A stretch of 64,000 bases of DNA from Pseudomonas hygromyciniae (GTDB taxonomy: Bacteria; Pseudomonadota; Gammaproteobacteria; Pseudomonadales; Pseudomonadaceae). Both the position numbers and the translations under genes were made by a program. The notes beneath the pieces are model-generated. The model was not told where the DNA came from and made no database searches. It saw only the letters and a program-made list of their open reading frames with translations. Position 1 is the stretch's first letter; each line of letters opens with the position of its first letter. This document shows, piece by piece, positions 44,758 through 55,008 of the stretch. The stretch is taken from the NCBI RefSeq assembly GCF_016925675.1, contig NZ_CP070506.1:5144501-5208500 (forward strand). The letters run 5' to 3'.

Positions 44758-44842
44758 GTGGGAGCGGGCTTGCCCGCGATAGCATCACCTCGGCGCAACT
44801 GATACACCGGGGCGTCTGCATCGCGGGCAAGCCCGCTCCCAC
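44758..44842. repeat. REPIN (GAGCGGGCTTGCCCGCGAT variant)
   Basis: Inverted halves GTGGGAGCGGGCTTGCCCGC and GCGGGCAAGCCCGCTCCCAC lie between ldcA and the lipA stop. Confidence 0.88.
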
Positions 44843-44876
44843 ACAAGCCCGCATTCCACATTGATTGCGGTGCGGC

Positions 44877-45902
44877 TTACGAAACCAGGCTCGCCTTGAC
44901 CAGCTTGGCCTGCTCGTCGGCGTGGTACGACGAACGCACCAGCGGGCCCGACGCAACGTTCTTGAAGCCCATCTTGTAGCCTTCTTCGGCAAACCAGGCA
45001 AAGGTGTCCGGGTGTACGAAGCGCTGCACCGGCAAGTGGCTGCGCGACGGCTGCAGGTACTGACCCAGGGTCAGCATGTCGATGTCGTGTTCGCGCATGC
45101 GCTTCATGACTTCGATCACTTCCTCGTCGGTTTCGCCCAGGCCCAGCATCAGACCGGACTTGGTCGGGATGTGCGGCATCATCTGCTTGAATTTCTGCAG
45201 CAGGGTCAGCGACCACTGGTAGTCCGAACCCGGACGCGCGGCCTTGTACAGGCGCGGCACGGTTTCCAGGTTGTGGTTGAACACATCTGGCGGCTCGGCA
45301 GCGGTGATTTCCAGGGCGACATCCATGCGGCCACGGTAGTCCGGGACCAGGGTCTCGAGCATCACGTTCGGCGACAATTTGCGGATTTCGCGAATGCAGT
45401 CGGCAAAGTGCTGGGCACCGCCGTCGCGCAGGTCATCACGGTCTACCGAGGTGATCACCACGTACTTGAGTTTCAGGTCGGCAATGGCGATGGCCAGGCT
45501 TTCTGGCTCGTTGACGTCCAGTGGCTTCGGCCGGCCATGGCCAACGTCGCAGAACGGGCAACGACGGGTGCAGATGTCACCCATGATCATGAAGGTGGCG
45601 GTGCCGCCGGAGAAGCATTCGCCCAGGTTCGGGCAGGAGGCTTCTTCGCACACGCTGTGCAGCTTGTGTTTGCGCAGCAGGGCCTTGATACGGTCGACTT
45701 CCGGAGAAACCGGGATGCGCACGCGGATCCAGTCGGGCTTTTTCGGCAGTTCGGTGGTCGGAATGATCTTCACCGGGATGCGTGCAACCTTCTCGGCGCC
45801 GCGCAGCTTGACGCCGGCTTCCACCTTGGCACGCGGAGCCGGGGCCGGACGTTCGGTAATGTCCAGCGTCGGGATCATGGTTTGCACAACATCAGTAGTC
45901 AT
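44877..45902 (-). CDS. lipA: Lipoyl synthase
   Basis: LipA is a radical-SAM enzyme that inserts two sulfurs into octanoyl groups on carrier proteins. The 341-residue protein has the auxiliary cluster motif [12 protein letters not shown] and the radical-SAM motif [13 protein letters not shown], plus [14 protein letters not shown]. It ends with [14 protein letters not shown], whose Ser residue ligates the auxiliary cluster. The ATG at 45902 starts one base after the lipB stop, so translation is coupled. Confidence 0.96.
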   Translation of the reverse strand: MTTDVVQTMIPTLDITERPAPAPRAKVEAGVKLRGAEKVARIPVKIIPTTELPKKPDWIRVRIPVSPEVDRIKALLRKHKLHSVCEEASCPNLGECFSGGTATFMIMGDICTRRCPFCDVGHGRPKPLDVNEPESLAIAIADLKLKYVVITSVDRDDLRDGGAQHFADCIREIRKLSPNVMLETLVPDYRGRMDVALEITAAEPPDVFNHNLETVPRLYKAARPGSDYQWSLTLLQKFKQMMPHIPTKSGLMLGLGETDEEVIEVMKRMREHDIDMLTLGQYLQPSRSHLPVQRFVHPDTFAWFAEEGYKMGFKNVASGPLVRSSYHADEQAKLVKASLVS

Positions 45903-45903
45903 A

Positions 45904-46551
45904 TCAGTCGATTCCGCCCGTCAGGGTCGTCTGCTCAGCATAGTCGAGGTGTTTGACGAGCTGCGCGCGCAGCCGGGCACTTACCTCGGCAAATTCTATG
46001 GGTGTTGCGTGATCGCTCAACTGGGTCATGGCCAAACCGGCGTAACCACAGGGATTGATCCGGCGAAACGGCGCCAGGTCCATGTCCACGTTCAGGGCCA
46101 GGCCATGAAAGGAACAACCATGGCGGATGCGCAGGCCCAGGGAGGCGATTTTCGCGCCGTCGACATACACACCAGGTGCATCGGGCTTGGCCGTCGCCGC
46201 TACACCGTAGCTGGCCAAGAGTTCGATCAGGCAGTTTTCCATGCGACTGACCAGCTCGCGCACGCCATAACCCAGCTTGCGCACATCCAGCAGCAAATAA
46301 GCCACCAGTTGCCCGGGCCCATGGTAAGTCACTTGACCACCTCGGTCGACCTGCACCACCGCAATATCACCCGGAAGTAGTAGATGCTCAGCCTTACCGG
46401 CCTGGCCCTGGGTGAATACCGGCGGGTGCTCCACCAACCAGACTTCATCAGGAGCCGAAGTGCCGCGCTCATTGGTGAAGCGCTGCATGGCGTGCCAGAC
46501 GGGCTCGTAGGCCATCTGGCCGAGCTCGCGAAAGCCCAGGACCTGTGACAT
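45904..46551 (-). CDS. lipB: Lipoyl(octanoyl) transferase
   Basis: LipB transfers octanoate from octanoyl-ACP to lipoyl domains. The 215-residue protein has [40 protein letters not shown] (catalytic Lys) and [13 protein letters not shown] (catalytic Cys). The ATG at 46551 overlaps the ybeD TGA by one base (TGATG); a GTG codon is one codon upstream. ybeD-lipB-lipA forms one unit. Confidence 0.95.
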   Translation of the reverse strand: MSQVLGFRELGQMAYEPVWHAMQRFTNERGTSAPDEVWLVEHPPVFTQGQAGKAEHLLLPGDIAVVQVDRGGQVTYHGPGQLVAYLLLDVRKLGYGVRELVSRMENCLIELLASYGVAATAKPDAPGVYVDGAKIASLGLRIRHGCSFHGLALNVDMDLAPFRRINPCGYAGLAMTQLSDHATPIEFAEVSARLRAQLVKHLDYAEQTTLTGGID

Positions 46552-46826
46552 CACAACACCATGTGTACGAAACCGGTGGCTCGCAGTGCGCTATTGATGT
46601 CGTAGAGCTGGTCTTGATCGGTTGCAACGATGTGCAACTGGATCGTGGTGTATTTGCCGGTAGAGCTGGAGCGCTCATCCACTCGCTGATCGTTGATCGT
46701 AGCGTGCTTGCGCACGATTTCGAGGATCAGGTCTTTACGGCCTACACCGGTATCGCTGATCACCTTGATGGGATAGTCCACCACCGGGAATTCGATCTTT
46801 GGCGCCTTTACTTCTTTATCGGTCAT
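46551..46826 (-). CDS. ybeD: DUF493/YbeD family protein
   Basis: This 91-residue ACT-like fold protein has [20 protein letters not shown] and [20 protein letters not shown]. It is the conserved first gene of the lipB-lipA unit. YbeD resembles the regulatory ACT domain, but the ligand is unknown. The ATG at 46826 is the family start; the frame is open farther upstream, through the terminator region. Confidence 0.92.
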   Translation of the reverse strand: MTDKEVKAPKIEFPVVDYPIKVISDTGVGRKDLILEIVRKHATINDQRVDERSSSTGKYTTIQLHIVATDQDQLYDINSALRATGFVHMVL

Positions 46827-46864
46827 GGCGTAACGGCCTCGTAAGCGGTAAGCCGTGGCGACGA

Positions 46865-46899
46865 GCAAAGCCCCGCGTCGGATCAACGCGGGGCTTTGC
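46865..46899 (-). terminator. 14-bp hairpin between dacC and ybeD
   Basis: GCAAAGCCCCGCGT/ACGCGGGGCTTTGC pair perfectly around a 7-base loop, 13 bases after the dacC stop. The stem itself supplies the U run (GGCUUUGC) on the minus strand. It separates dacC from ybeD-lipB-lipA. Confidence 0.65.
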
Positions 46900-46911
46900 G
46901 GGTGCACACAA

Positions 46912-48069
46912 TCAGTTGAACAAGCCGTAGAAGAATAGACGGATGCTATCCCACACGCGACGGAAGATACCACCTTCCTCAACAGCGTCGAGTGCGATCA
47001 GATCGGCGCTGTGTACGACTTTGTCGTCCAGCTTCACTTCGACTTTACCGATCACATCGCCCTTGGCGATAGGCGCGGTCAGTTGTGGGTTCATGGTCAT
47101 GCTGGCAGCCAGTTTCTTCAGCTGGCCTTTAGGCATGGTCAGGGTCAGGTCATCAGCCAGGCCGGCCTTGACTTGACGCTCGGTACCTTTCCAGACCGGA
47201 GCCTGGGCCAGTTCAGCGCCCTTCTGGTAGAAGGTCTGGGTTTCGAAGAAACGGAAACCGTAGGTCAGCAGCTTCTGAGTCTCGGCGGCACGAGCCTGCT
47301 CGCTGTTGGTGCCGAAGACCACGGCGATCAGGCGCTGGCCGTCACGCACAGCCGAAGACACCATGCAGTAGCCGGCTTCGTCGGTGTGGCCGGTTTTCAG
47401 GCCATCCACAGTCTTGTCACGCCACAGCAGCAGGTTGCGGTTAGGCTGCTTGATGTTGTTCCAGAAGAACTCTTTCTGGGAGTAGATGGCGTAGTGCACC
47501 GGGTCGACACGAATGATCGCGCGCGCCAGGATCGCCATGTCATGGGCCGACGAGTAGTGGTCTGGGTTCGGCAGGCCGGTCGGGTTCATGAAGTGGCTGT
47601 TGGTCATGCCCAGGTCAGTCACGGTTTTATTCATCATGTCGGCGAATGCATCTTCGCTGCCAGCAATGTGCTCAGCCAGGGCGACGCTAGCGTCGTTGCC
47701 GGACTGGATGATGATGCCGTGCAGCAGGTCGCTGACAGTTACCTGGGAGCCGACCTTGATGAACATCCGCGAACCGCCGGTACGCCAGGCGTTTTCGCTG
47801 ACGGTCACCGGATCGTTTTCACCGATCTGGCCGCGACGGATTTCCAGGGTCGCGATGTAGGCGGTCATCAGCTTGGTCAGGCTGGCCGGCGGCAGGCGCT
47901 GGTCACCATTGTTTTCGACCAGCACGTTGCCGCTGGCGGCATCCATGAGCACGTAGGACTTGGCAGCCAGTTGCGGTGGCGCTGGCATCATTTCGACGGC
48001 CCAGGCAGCGGGCGCGATGATCAGCGGGACAAGCAGGCACAGGCGTTTGGCTAAGGTGGTGATGTTCAT
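46912..48069 (-). CDS. dacC: D-alanyl-D-alanine carboxypeptidase (PBP5-type)
   Basis: This 385-residue penicillin-binding protein trims pentapeptide stems in the periplasm. It has a signal peptide (about 1-24, ending AAWA), SxxK at SLTKLMTAYIA, SxN at IQSGNDASVALAEH and KTG at LKTGHTDEAGYCM, then the PBP5_C domain and an amphipathic C-terminal helix (IRLFFYGLFN) for membrane attachment. PA3999 is dacC in PAO1. The gene is downstream of rlpA in the same direction; about 180 bases separate them. Confidence 0.92.
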   Translation of the reverse strand: MNITTLAKRLCLLVPLIIAPAAWAVEMMPAPPQLAAKSYVLMDAASGNVLVENNGDQRLPPASLTKLMTAYIATLEIRRGQIGENDPVTVSENAWRTGGSRMFIKVGSQVTVSDLLHGIIIQSGNDASVALAEHIAGSEDAFADMMNKTVTDLGMTNSHFMNPTGLPNPDHYSSAHDMAILARAIIRVDPVHYAIYSQKEFFWNNIKQPNRNLLLWRDKTVDGLKTGHTDEAGYCMVSSAVRDGQRLIAVVFGTNSEQARAAETQKLLTYGFRFFETQTFYQKGAELAQAPVWKGTERQVKAGLADDLTLTMPKGQLKKLAASMTMNPQLTAPIAKGDVIGKVEVKLDDKVVHSADLIALDAVEEGGIFRRVWDSIRLFFYGLFN

Positions 48070-48252
48070 CCGTCTCTCGAAATTGCTTATGGAAACTTGC
48101 CCTCGCGGGCAAAACTATTCAGACAACCCGTTGCCAGGCTGTCGCGTATTCAGTTGCCAGCTCAACCCTTGCCTTCGGGTTTTTATTATTCGACGAGCCT
48201 ACAACCAGGGCCCCGGCACGCAAGCGCGCCAGCACCCTAGATCCGCTACTGC

Positions 48253-49248
48253 TTATTCGGCGCTGACCACGCTGGGCTGACCCAGGTTGGCCAATCGCAC
48301 GCTGTTCTGCACCTGGGCAATCTCGCCCGCCGAGCCCAGGGGGCCCAGGCGTACCCGGTGCAGGGTCTGTTGGTTACGCACGATGGAGCTGATAAACACT
48401 GGCGCGCTGACCATCCCGCTGAGCTTGGACCTTAACAGTTCTGCCGCATCCGGGTTGGCGAAAGCGCCGACTTGCAGGTATTGCCCGCCCGCCGCGTTGC
48501 CCGGCGCCGCCTGTGGCACGGCCACGACTGGCGCGGCGTGTTGCTGGGGCGGCGGCGTCCACTGCTCGACCTTGCCCGCCGAAGCGGTGATCTGCGGTTG
48601 CGCGCTTTGTGGTTCGTTGAGCATCAATGGCGCCGGTTTGCCGCGCTGGGCCCAGTACTGGGCCGGGTCGATGCCTTCGACCTTGACCCGCGCCGTGCCG
48701 GATTCGGCATAGCCGAGTTTTTTCGCGGCAGCGTAGGACAAGTCGATGATTCGATCGGAATAGAACGGCCCACGGTCGTTGACCCGCAGGATCACCGTGC
48801 GGTTGTTGTCCAGGTTGGTCACGCGCACATAGGCAGGCAGCGGCAGGGTCTTGTGTGCCGCGCTCATGCCGTACAGGTCATACACCTCGCCGTTGGCGGT
48901 GTTCTGGCCGTGGAACTTGGTGCCGTACCAGGACGCCGTGCCCGACTGCACGTAGTTCTTGGACTCTTGCAGCGGGAAGTAAGTCTTGCCCAGCACCGTG
49001 TAGGGGTTGGCTTTGTAGTTGCCGGTATGCAGGGTCGGCGTGGCATCCGGGATACGCGAGACGTCGACGTCCCACCACGGCGCGCCGTCCTTGTGGGCCC
49101 GGTTGATGTCCAGCCCCGGCTGCGCGCGGACTACCGGGCCACCGGCCTTCTGCACCGGCGCTCGGCTGGTGGAGCAACTGACAACCAGCAAGGACAATGC
49201 GGCTAGCGCCACCAGCTTGAGCGGTTTATTGATCGGCGATACCCGCAT
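48253..49248 (-). CDS. rlpA: Septal ring lytic transglycosylase RlpA
   Basis: This 331-residue lipoprotein has a lipobox VVSC (Cys25, after LVALAALSLLVVSCSTS). It has a double-psi beta-barrel catalytic domain with YVQSGTASWYGTKFHGQNTA and NDRGPFYSDRIIDLSYAAAK, and a C-terminal SPOR domain (about 245-325; GGQYLQVGAFANPDAAELLR) that binds denuded glycan at the septum. In P. aeruginosa RlpA cleaves glycan lacking stem peptides during division. The ATG shares its A with the mltB stop (TAATG). Confidence 0.93.
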   Translation of the reverse strand: MRVSPINKPLKLVALAALSLLVVSCSTSRAPVQKAGGPVVRAQPGLDINRAHKDGAPWWDVDVSRIPDATPTLHTGNYKANPYTVLGKTYFPLQESKNYVQSGTASWYGTKFHGQNTANGEVYDLYGMSAAHKTLPLPAYVRVTNLDNNRTVILRVNDRGPFYSDRIIDLSYAAAKKLGYAESGTARVKVEGIDPAQYWAQRGKPAPLMLNEPQSAQPQITASAGKVEQWTPPPQQHAAPVVAVPQAAPGNAAGGQYLQVGAFANPDAAELLRSKLSGMVSAPVFISSIVRNQQTLHRVRLGPLGSAGEIAQVQNSVRLANLGQPSVVSAE

Positions 49249-50264
49249 TACTTGACGCCCCGTGCTTGAACCAGCATGTCTGACAGCTGATGCACGGCCA
49301 TGGCGTACATCACACTGCGGTTATAACGCGTGATTGCGTAAAAATTCTTCAGGCCCATCCAATATTCCGGGCCGTCTGCACCTTCCAGGCGGAAGGCGGT
49401 AACCGGCATATCATCGCGCAGCGCATCATGACTTGACCAGCCCAGCGCCCGCAACTCCCCGACGGTTTTCACCGGCTCGATGCCCTGGGTCAGGCCCTCA
49501 TCGGCGCGATCGCCCGTGACGTCCGCACGGATCACCACCGGTTCGCCACCTACCCAGCCATGACGCTTGAAGTAACTGGCAACGCTGCCAATGGCATCAT
49601 CGGGGTTGCTCCAGATATTGATATGGCCATCACCGTCAAAATCCACGGCATAGGCGCGAAAGCTGCTGGGCATGAATTGGGGTAGGCCCATGGCACCGGC
49701 GTAGGAGCCTTTGAGGGTCAATGGGTCGACCTGCTCTTCACGGGCCAGCAGCAGGAACTCACGCAGTTCCTTGCGGAAGAATTCGGCGCGGGGCGGGTAA
49801 TCGAAGCCCAGGGTCGACAAGGCGTCGATCACCCGGTAACTGCCGGTATTGCGCCCATAAAAAGTTTCTACGCCGATGATCGACACGATCACCTGGGCAG
49901 GCACGCCGTATTCCTGCTCGGCGCGGGCCAGCACGGCCTCGTGCTGCCGCCAGAAGTCCACACCCCGCGCTATACGTGCGTCGGTAAGGAACATCGGGCG
50001 ATAGTCCTTCCACTGTTTAACGCGCTCGGCAGGGCGAGAAATGGCGTCGAGTATCGCCTGCTTGCGCTGGGCCTCGCGGAACACGCCCATCAGTTGTTCG
50101 CCGGCAAAACCATAGTCACGGGTCATCTCACCGACAAATTCGGCGACCTGGGGCGAGCCGTCGTAATCGCCGGCCAGGGCTGGCTGTGAAGCGCCAAAGG
50201 CGCCCAGCAGGCCCAGACAGGACGCGTATCGAGCAGCCCAGCCGCGCATTGCTTGCATTGACAT
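49248..50264 (-). CDS. mltB: Lytic murein transglycosylase B (soluble, SltB1-like)
   Basis: This 338-residue lytic transglycosylase has the catalytic Glu in SIIGVETFYGRNTGSYRVID, GAMGLPQFMPSSFRAYAVDF and VDFDGDGHINIWSNPDDAIG. It has a signal peptide ending PALA-GDY and no lipobox, as for the soluble SltB1 of PAO1 (PA4001). The ATG at 50264 is preceded by AAGGTG; the frame is open into the end of rodA. The stop overlaps the start of rlpA. Confidence 0.92.
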   Translation of the reverse strand: MSMQAMRGWAARYASCLGLLGAFGASQPALAGDYDGSPQVAEFVGEMTRDYGFAGEQLMGVFREAQRKQAILDAISRPAERVKQWKDYRPMFLTDARIARGVDFWRQHEAVLARAEQEYGVPAQVIVSIIGVETFYGRNTGSYRVIDALSTLGFDYPPRAEFFRKELREFLLLAREEQVDPLTLKGSYAGAMGLPQFMPSSFRAYAVDFDGDGHINIWSNPDDAIGSVASYFKRHGWVGGEPVVIRADVTGDRADEGLTQGIEPVKTVGELRALGWSSHDALRDDMPVTAFRLEGADGPEYWMGLKNFYAITRYNRSVMYAMAVHQLSDMLVQARGVK

Positions 50265-50275
50265 CTTCACCTTAT

Positions 50276-51421
50276 TCAAACCTGTGCGATCCACTTGCGA
50301 TGGGTATGGATCGACATCAAAACCCCAAACGCTGACAGTAATGTCACCAGCGAAGTTCCGCCGTAGCTAATGAACGGCAACGGCACCCCAACCACCGGCA
50401 GCAGGCCACTGACCATACCGATGTTGACGAAAACGTAAACAAAAAAAGTCATTGTCAGCGCACCGGCGAGCAATTTGCCGAACAGCGTCTGCGCTTGCGC
50501 GGTAATCACCAGGCCGCGCCCGATCAACAGCAAGTAGATCAACAGCAGTGCGCAGATGCCCACCAGGCCGAACTCCTCACCCATCACCGCAATAATAAAG
50601 TCAGTGTGGCTTTCCGGCAGGAAGTCCAGGTGCGACTGGGTGCCCAGCAGCCAGCCCTTGCCAAACACCCCGCCGGAACCGATGGCGGCTTTGGACTGGA
50701 TGATATTCCACCCGGTGCCCAGCGGATCGCTCTCGGGATCGAGGAACGTCAGGACCCGCTGCTTCTGATAGTCATGCATGAAAAAGAACCACATGGCGAC
50801 AGCCACTGGCACGGCCGCCACCAGCACGCTGACGATCCAGCGCCAGCGCAGGCCGCCCATGAACAGCACGAACGCACCGCCGGCGAGGATCAGCAGGCCG
50901 GTGCCGAGGTCGGGCTGGCGCACAATCAGGATGAAGGGGATGCCGATCAGGATCAGGCTGATCCCCACATGCTTGAGCTGCGGCGGCAAGGTGCGCTTGG
51001 CCAGGTACCAGGCGATGGTGGCCGGCATCAGGATCTTCATGAATTCCGACGGCTGGAAGCGAATCACCCCAGGGATATTGATCCAGCGGGTGGCGCCCAT
51101 GGCGTTATGCCCCATGACGTCCACCACCACCAGCAACAGTACGCCGGCGACGTATCCCAGCGGCACCCAGCGCGCCATGAAACGCGGCTCCAGCTGGGCG
51201 ATCACCACCATCGACAACAGACCCAAACCAAATGACGACGCCTGCTTGATCAACAGATCCCAGTTCTTGCCACTGGCCGAATACAACACGAACAGGCTGC
51301 CGGCCGCCAGGGTCAGCAGCAGGATCAGCAACGGGCCATCAATGTGCAAGCGCTGCAACAAAGTGGCGCGGCGACGCATCACATCCTCACTGGAGAGAAT
51401 GCGATCAAAATTACTCTTCAC
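50276..51421 (-). CDS. rodA: Rod-shape-determining SEDS protein RodA
   Basis: RodA is the peptidoglycan glycosyltransferase of the elongasome. This 381-residue protein has ten hydrophobic spans and the SEDS hallmarks PSEFMKILMPATIAWYL, PDLGTGLLILAGG, GTQSHLDFLPESHTDFI and GVPLPFISYGGTSLV. I chose the GTG at 51421 (VKSNFDRILSSEDVMRRRAT) because the family N terminus is present there; it overlaps the mrdA 3' end by 11 bases. An internal ATG lies at the MRRRAT position. Confidence 0.92.
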   Translation of the reverse strand: MKSNFDRILSSEDVMRRRATLLQRLHIDGPLLILLLTLAAGSLFVLYSASGKNWDLLIKQASSFGLGLLSMVVIAQLEPRFMARWVPLGYVAGVLLLVVVDVMGHNAMGATRWINIPGVIRFQPSEFMKILMPATIAWYLAKRTLPPQLKHVGISLILIGIPFILIVRQPDLGTGLLILAGGAFVLFMGGLRWRWIVSVLVAAVPVAVAMWFFFMHDYQKQRVLTFLDPESDPLGTGWNIIQSKAAIGSGGVFGKGWLLGTQSHLDFLPESHTDFIIAVMGEEFGLVGICALLLIYLLLIGRGLVITAQAQTLFGKLLAGALTMTFFVYVFVNIGMVSGLLPVVGVPLPFISYGGTSLVTLLSAFGVLMSIHTHRKWIAQV

Positions 51422-53306
51422 GGGCCGTAGCCTCCGCGCTTGAAGGGTTGGCAAACTCAGGCTTGAGCTTGCCGTCCGGGTCCAGCAACCAGGCGTCCAT
51501 GATCTGGCGCACCACCGGGGCGGCCACACCGGAACCGGACTCGCCGTTCTCGACCATCACCGCCACGGTGATCTTCGGGTTGTCGGCCGGGGCAAAACCG
51601 ACGAACAAGGCGTGGTCGCGATGGCGTTCCTGGACCTTGGAGCGGTCGTATTTCTCGCCCTGCTTGATTGCCACCACTTGGGCGGTCCCGCTCTTGCCGG
51701 CAATCCGGTACTGCGCACCAACGGCCGCCTTGCGCGCCGTACCCCGGGCGCCATGCATCACTTGTTGCATGCCGTGGTTGACCTTGGCCCAGTCGGACGG
51801 GTCGCGCAGGATGATGTCCGCAATCGGGTTTTCATCCACCGGCTTTTCACCCTCGATGGTCTTGGCCAGATGCGGGCGAATCCACTTGCCCTTGCTGGCC
51901 ACCAGTGCCGTAGCCTGGGCCAACTGCAAAGGGGTGGCCTGCATGTAGCCCTGACCGATCCCCAGGATCAGCGTCTCGCCCGGGAACCAGGCCTGGCGAC
52001 GGGTTGCGCGCTTCCACTCCCGGGAAGGCATCAGGCCTGGGGATTCTTCAAACATGTCCAGGGACACTTTCTGACCCAGGCCAAACTTGCCCATGTAGGT
52101 CGACAAACGATCAATCCCCAGCTTATGGGCCAGGTCATAGAAGTAGGTGTCGTTGGAGCGCATGATCGCCGTGTCCAGGTCCACATAGCCGTCGCCGGTA
52201 CGGTTCCAGTTACGGTACTTGTGATCGTAATTGGGCAGCATGTAATAGCCCGGATCGTAGACCCGGCTGGAGGCCGTGACCACACCCGCGTCCAGGCCAG
52301 CAATCGCCACCGCTGGCTTGATGGTCGAACCCGGTGGATACAGACCGCGCAGCACTCGGTTGAACAGCGGTCGATCAATGGAGTCGCGCAACTCGGCATA
52401 GGCCTTGAAGCTGATCCCCGTCACGAACAGGTTGGGGTCGAAACTCGGCTGACTGACCATCGCCAGGACCTCGCCGGTGTTCGGATCCAACGCCACCACC
52501 GCTCCGCGACGCCCGCCGAGGGCCATTTCTGCGGCCTCCTGCAGCTTGATATCCAGGCTCAGGACAATGTCCTTGCCGGGAATCGGGTCAGTCCGCTTGA
52601 GCACCCGCAGCACGCGGCCACGGGCGTTGGTCTCGACTTCCTCGTAACCCACCTGACCGTGCAACTGCGGCTCGTAGAAGCGCTCGATACCGGTCTTGCC
52701 GATATGGTGGGTGCCGCTGTAATTGACCGGATCGAGGGTTTTGAGCTCTTTCTCGTTGATCCGCCCCATGTAACCCACCGAGTGGGCAAAGTGCGCCCCT
52801 TGCGGATAATGGCGCACCAACTGCGCCACCACTTCCACGCCCGGCAGGCGGAACTGGTTCACCGCGATCCTGGCGATCTGCTCTTCGGTCAGCTCAAACA
52901 GGATCGGCACCGGTTCAAACGGGCGCCGCCCCTGCTTCATGCGCTTCTCGAAGATCAGCCGATCTTCCGGCGTCAGCTGCAGCACCTCGACAATCACATC
53001 GAGGACCTGCGGCCAATCACCGGAGCGTTCGCGGGTCATGCTCAGGCTGAAACTGGGCCGGTTATCGGCGATCACCACGCCATTTCGGTCGAAAATCAAG
53101 CCACGGGTCGGCGGAATCGGTTGCACATGCACCCGGTTGTTTTCCGACAACGTGGAGTGATACTCGTACTGAATCACCTGCAGGTAATACAGACGGGCGA
53201 TCAACACGCACATCAACGCCACCACCGCGATAGCGCCAAAGATCACCCGCGCGCGTACAAGGCGTGCGTCTTTCTCGTGGTCCTTGATGCGGATCGGCTG
53301 GGTCAT
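51411..53306 (-). CDS. mrdA: Penicillin-binding protein 2 (elongasome transpeptidase)
   Basis: MrdA/PbpA crosslinks peptidoglycan during elongation together with RodA. The 631-residue protein has one N-terminal span (about 18-40), a pedestal domain (EVVAQLVRHYPQGAHFAHSV), catalytic SxxK in YPPGSTIKPAVAI, SxN at MRSNDTYFYDLAHKLG and KTG as KSGTAQVVAI. The ATG is at 53306. It is upstream of rodA with 11-base overlap. Confidence 0.95.
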   Translation of the reverse strand: MTQPIRIKDHEKDARLVRARVIFGAIAVVALMCVLIARLYYLQVIQYEYHSTLSENNRVHVQPIPPTRGLIFDRNGVVIADNRPSFSLSMTRERSGDWPQVLDVIVEVLQLTPEDRLIFEKRMKQGRRPFEPVPILFELTEEQIARIAVNQFRLPGVEVVAQLVRHYPQGAHFAHSVGYMGRINEKELKTLDPVNYSGTHHIGKTGIERFYEPQLHGQVGYEEVETNARGRVLRVLKRTDPIPGKDIVLSLDIKLQEAAEMALGGRRGAVVALDPNTGEVLAMVSQPSFDPNLFVTGISFKAYAELRDSIDRPLFNRVLRGLYPPGSTIKPAVAIAGLDAGVVTASSRVYDPGYYMLPNYDHKYRNWNRTGDGYVDLDTAIMRSNDTYFYDLAHKLGIDRLSTYMGKFGLGQKVSLDMFEESPGLMPSREWKRATRRQAWFPGETLILGIGQGYMQATPLQLAQATALVASKGKWIRPHLAKTIEGEKPVDENPIADIILRDPSDWAKVNHGMQQVMHGARGTARKAAVGAQYRIAGKSGTAQVVAIKQGEKYDRSKVQERHRDHALFVGFAPADNPKITVAVMVENGESGSGVAAPVVRQIMDAWLLDPDGKLKPEFANPSSAEATAREE

Positions 53307-53321
53307 CAGGCAGGGCGCAGA

Positions 53322-53789
53322 CTATTTGTGGTAAGGGTGCCCGGACAGAACTGTCCAGGCGCGATACAGCTGTTCACCAATCAGGATCCGCACCAGCGGA
53401 TGGGGCAACGTCAGGGGCGACAGCGACCAGCGCTGATCGGCCCGGGCGCAGACTTCCGGCGCCAGCCCCTCGGGGCCGCCGACCATGAAGTTGACCGTAC
53501 GCGAATCCAGGCGCCAGCGATCCAGCTCCACCGCCAACTGCTCGGTGCTCCAGGGCTTGCCGTGCACCTCAAGGGTGACGATGCGCTCGTTGGCACCGAC
53601 CTTGGCCAGCATCGCCTCGCCTTCCTGACGGATAAAGCGCGCCACATCGGCGTTCTTGCCCCGGGTGTTGAGCGGTATTTCCACCAGTTCCAGCGCAAGC
53701 TCGGATGGCAGACGCTTGGCATATTCATGCCAGCCTTCTTCCACCCACTTGGGCATGCGTGAACCGACAGCAATCAGACGCAGGCGCAC
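53322..53789 (-). CDS. rlmH: 23S rRNA (pseudouridine1915-N3)-methyltransferase RlmH
   Basis: This 155-residue SPOUT methyltransferase acts on helix 69 of 23S rRNA. The SAM-binding knot is seen in [20 protein letters not shown], with [20 protein letters not shown] and the ending SGHPYHK, as in E. coli RlmH, which has the same length. The start is a GTG (53789). It lies 9 bases from the rsfS stop. Confidence 0.95.
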   Translation of the reverse strand: MRLRLIAVGSRMPKWVEEGWHEYAKRLPSELALELVEIPLNTRGKNADVARFIRQEGEAMLAKVGANERIVTLEVHGKPWSTEQLAVELDRWRLDSRTVNFMVGGPEGLAPEVCARADQRWSLSPLTLPHPLVRILIGEQLYRAWTVLSGHPYHK

Positions 53790-53798
53790 AGCCGTTCC

Positions 53799-54293
53799 TT
53801 ATTCCTGGTCTTTGTTGAGCTTGTCGAAGTGCGCGTGACCGACTTCCGGGCTGTGGTGCTTGCCATCGGCGGCACGGCTCTGCTCGGCGCCTTTCCACAG
53901 ACGCTCCAGGTCGTAGAACTGGCGGGCGTTGCTGGTCATCATGTGTACGATCACGGTGTCCAGGTCAGCCAGCACCCAGTCGCTGTCGCCCTTGCCTTCT
54001 TCACCCAATGGCTTGACGCCCTGGGCTTTGACGGCTTCGCGAACCTTGTCCAGCATCGCGCCGATCTGGCGGTTGGAGGTACCGGTGGCGATGATCATGA
54101 AGTCGGTGATGCTTTGCTTGTCACGCACGTCCAGGACCTGAATGTCCTGGGCCTTCACGTCTTCCAGGGCCGCGACGGCCAGCGCTACCAGCGCTTCACC
54201 CTCGGGAGCCGGGACCAACAGGGCTTCCACCGGCAACGGTGCGCTCTTGAACGTGCCTTTGCGCTTAACTTTGCTTACGTCTTTGTTCGTCAT
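53799..54293 (-). CDS. rsfS: Ribosome silencing factor RsfS
   Basis: RsfS binds ribosomal protein L14 and blocks subunit joining in stationary phase. The core domain is visible as VAALEDVKAQDIQVLDVRDK, SITDFMIIATGTSNRQIGAM and DWVLADLDTVIVHMMTSNAR. At 164 residues this frame is longer than most RsfS because of an N-terminal extension of about 33 residues rich in Lys and Pro; internal starts are possible. It lies downstream of nadD (71-base gap) and upstream of rlmH. Confidence 0.92.
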   Translation of the reverse strand: MTNKDVSKVKRKGTFKSAPLPVEALLVPAPEGEALVALAVAALEDVKAQDIQVLDVRDKQSITDFMIIATGTSNRQIGAMLDKVREAVKAQGVKPLGEEGKGDSDWVLADLDTVIVHMMTSNARQFYDLERLWKGAEQSRAADGKHHSPEVGHAHFDKLNKDQE

Positions 54294-54363
54294 ATAAAAC
54301 TCGTTTTGCTCATTAGTTCGGGCGCTTCAATACACGATTATTCGTGCCTTCAAGCGCGCCTTT

Positions 54364-55008
54364 TCAGTTCGACGCACGGTAAAGCCCGTGCGCATCGATG
54401 TAGGCCAGGACCGCGTCAGGCACCAGGAAACGTACCGACTTACCGCTGGCCAGCAGTTGACGGATCTGGGTGGCCGACACCGCAAGCGGGGTCTGCCAGA
54501 CGAATGCAATATTCCCGCTCGGCCCGGTCAGGGCCTGTGGGTCACTTACCGACCGCGCTGCCAGCAGGTTGCGCAAGGCATCCGGCGGTTCGCTGTCGGC
54601 ATCCGGGCGTTGCAAAACCAGGATGTGGCAATGCTGGAGCAACTCTTCCCAGCGATGCCAAGTGGGCAGTCCGCAAAATGCGTCCCAGCCCAAAAGCAAA
54701 AACAACTGGTCATCGGCGGCCAACTCGGCCCGCGTCTGTTCCAGGGTGTCGATAGTGTAGGACGGTTTGTCGCGCTTGAGCTCGCGGTCGTCCACCACCA
54801 ACGGGGCAATCCCGGCCACCGCGCACTGCACCATCGCCAGGCGCTCCTGCGCGCTGACTTGCGGGGTGTCGCGGTGCGGCGGCCTGGCATTGGGGATCAG
54901 CCGCAGCTCTTGCAGCCCGAGGGTATCCGCCACTTCCAGGGCACTGCGCAAATGGCCGATGTGCACGGGGTCGAAGGTACCGCCGAACAGCCCGATGCGT
55001 TTACCCAT
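54364..55008 (-). CDS. nadD: Nicotinate-nucleotide adenylyltransferase
   Basis: NadD makes deamido-NAD from nicotinate mononucleotide and ATP. The 214-residue Rossmann-fold enzyme has [20 protein letters not shown] (HxGH nucleotidyltransferase motif), [17 protein letters not shown] and [20 protein letters not shown]. The ATG at 55008 overlaps the proA stop (TGATG), so the proA-nadD pair is coupled. Confidence 0.94.
   Translation of the reverse strand: MGKRIGLFGGTFDPVHIGHLRSALEVADTLGLQELRLIPNARPPHRDTPQVSAQERLAMVQCAVAGIAPLVVDDRELKRDKPSYTIDTLEQTRAELAADDQLFLLLGWDAFCGLPTWHRWEELLQHCHILVLQRPDADSEPPDALRNLLAARSVSDPQALTGPSGNIAFVWQTPLAVSATQIRQLLASGKSVRFLVPDAVLAYIDAHGLYRASN

Noticed and set aside
48070..48252. 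Hairpin-like sequences between dacC and rlpA (TTGCCC-TCGC-GGGCAA and AACCC...GGGTT)
   Set aside because: Stems are short and no clear terminator or promoter function can be assigned.
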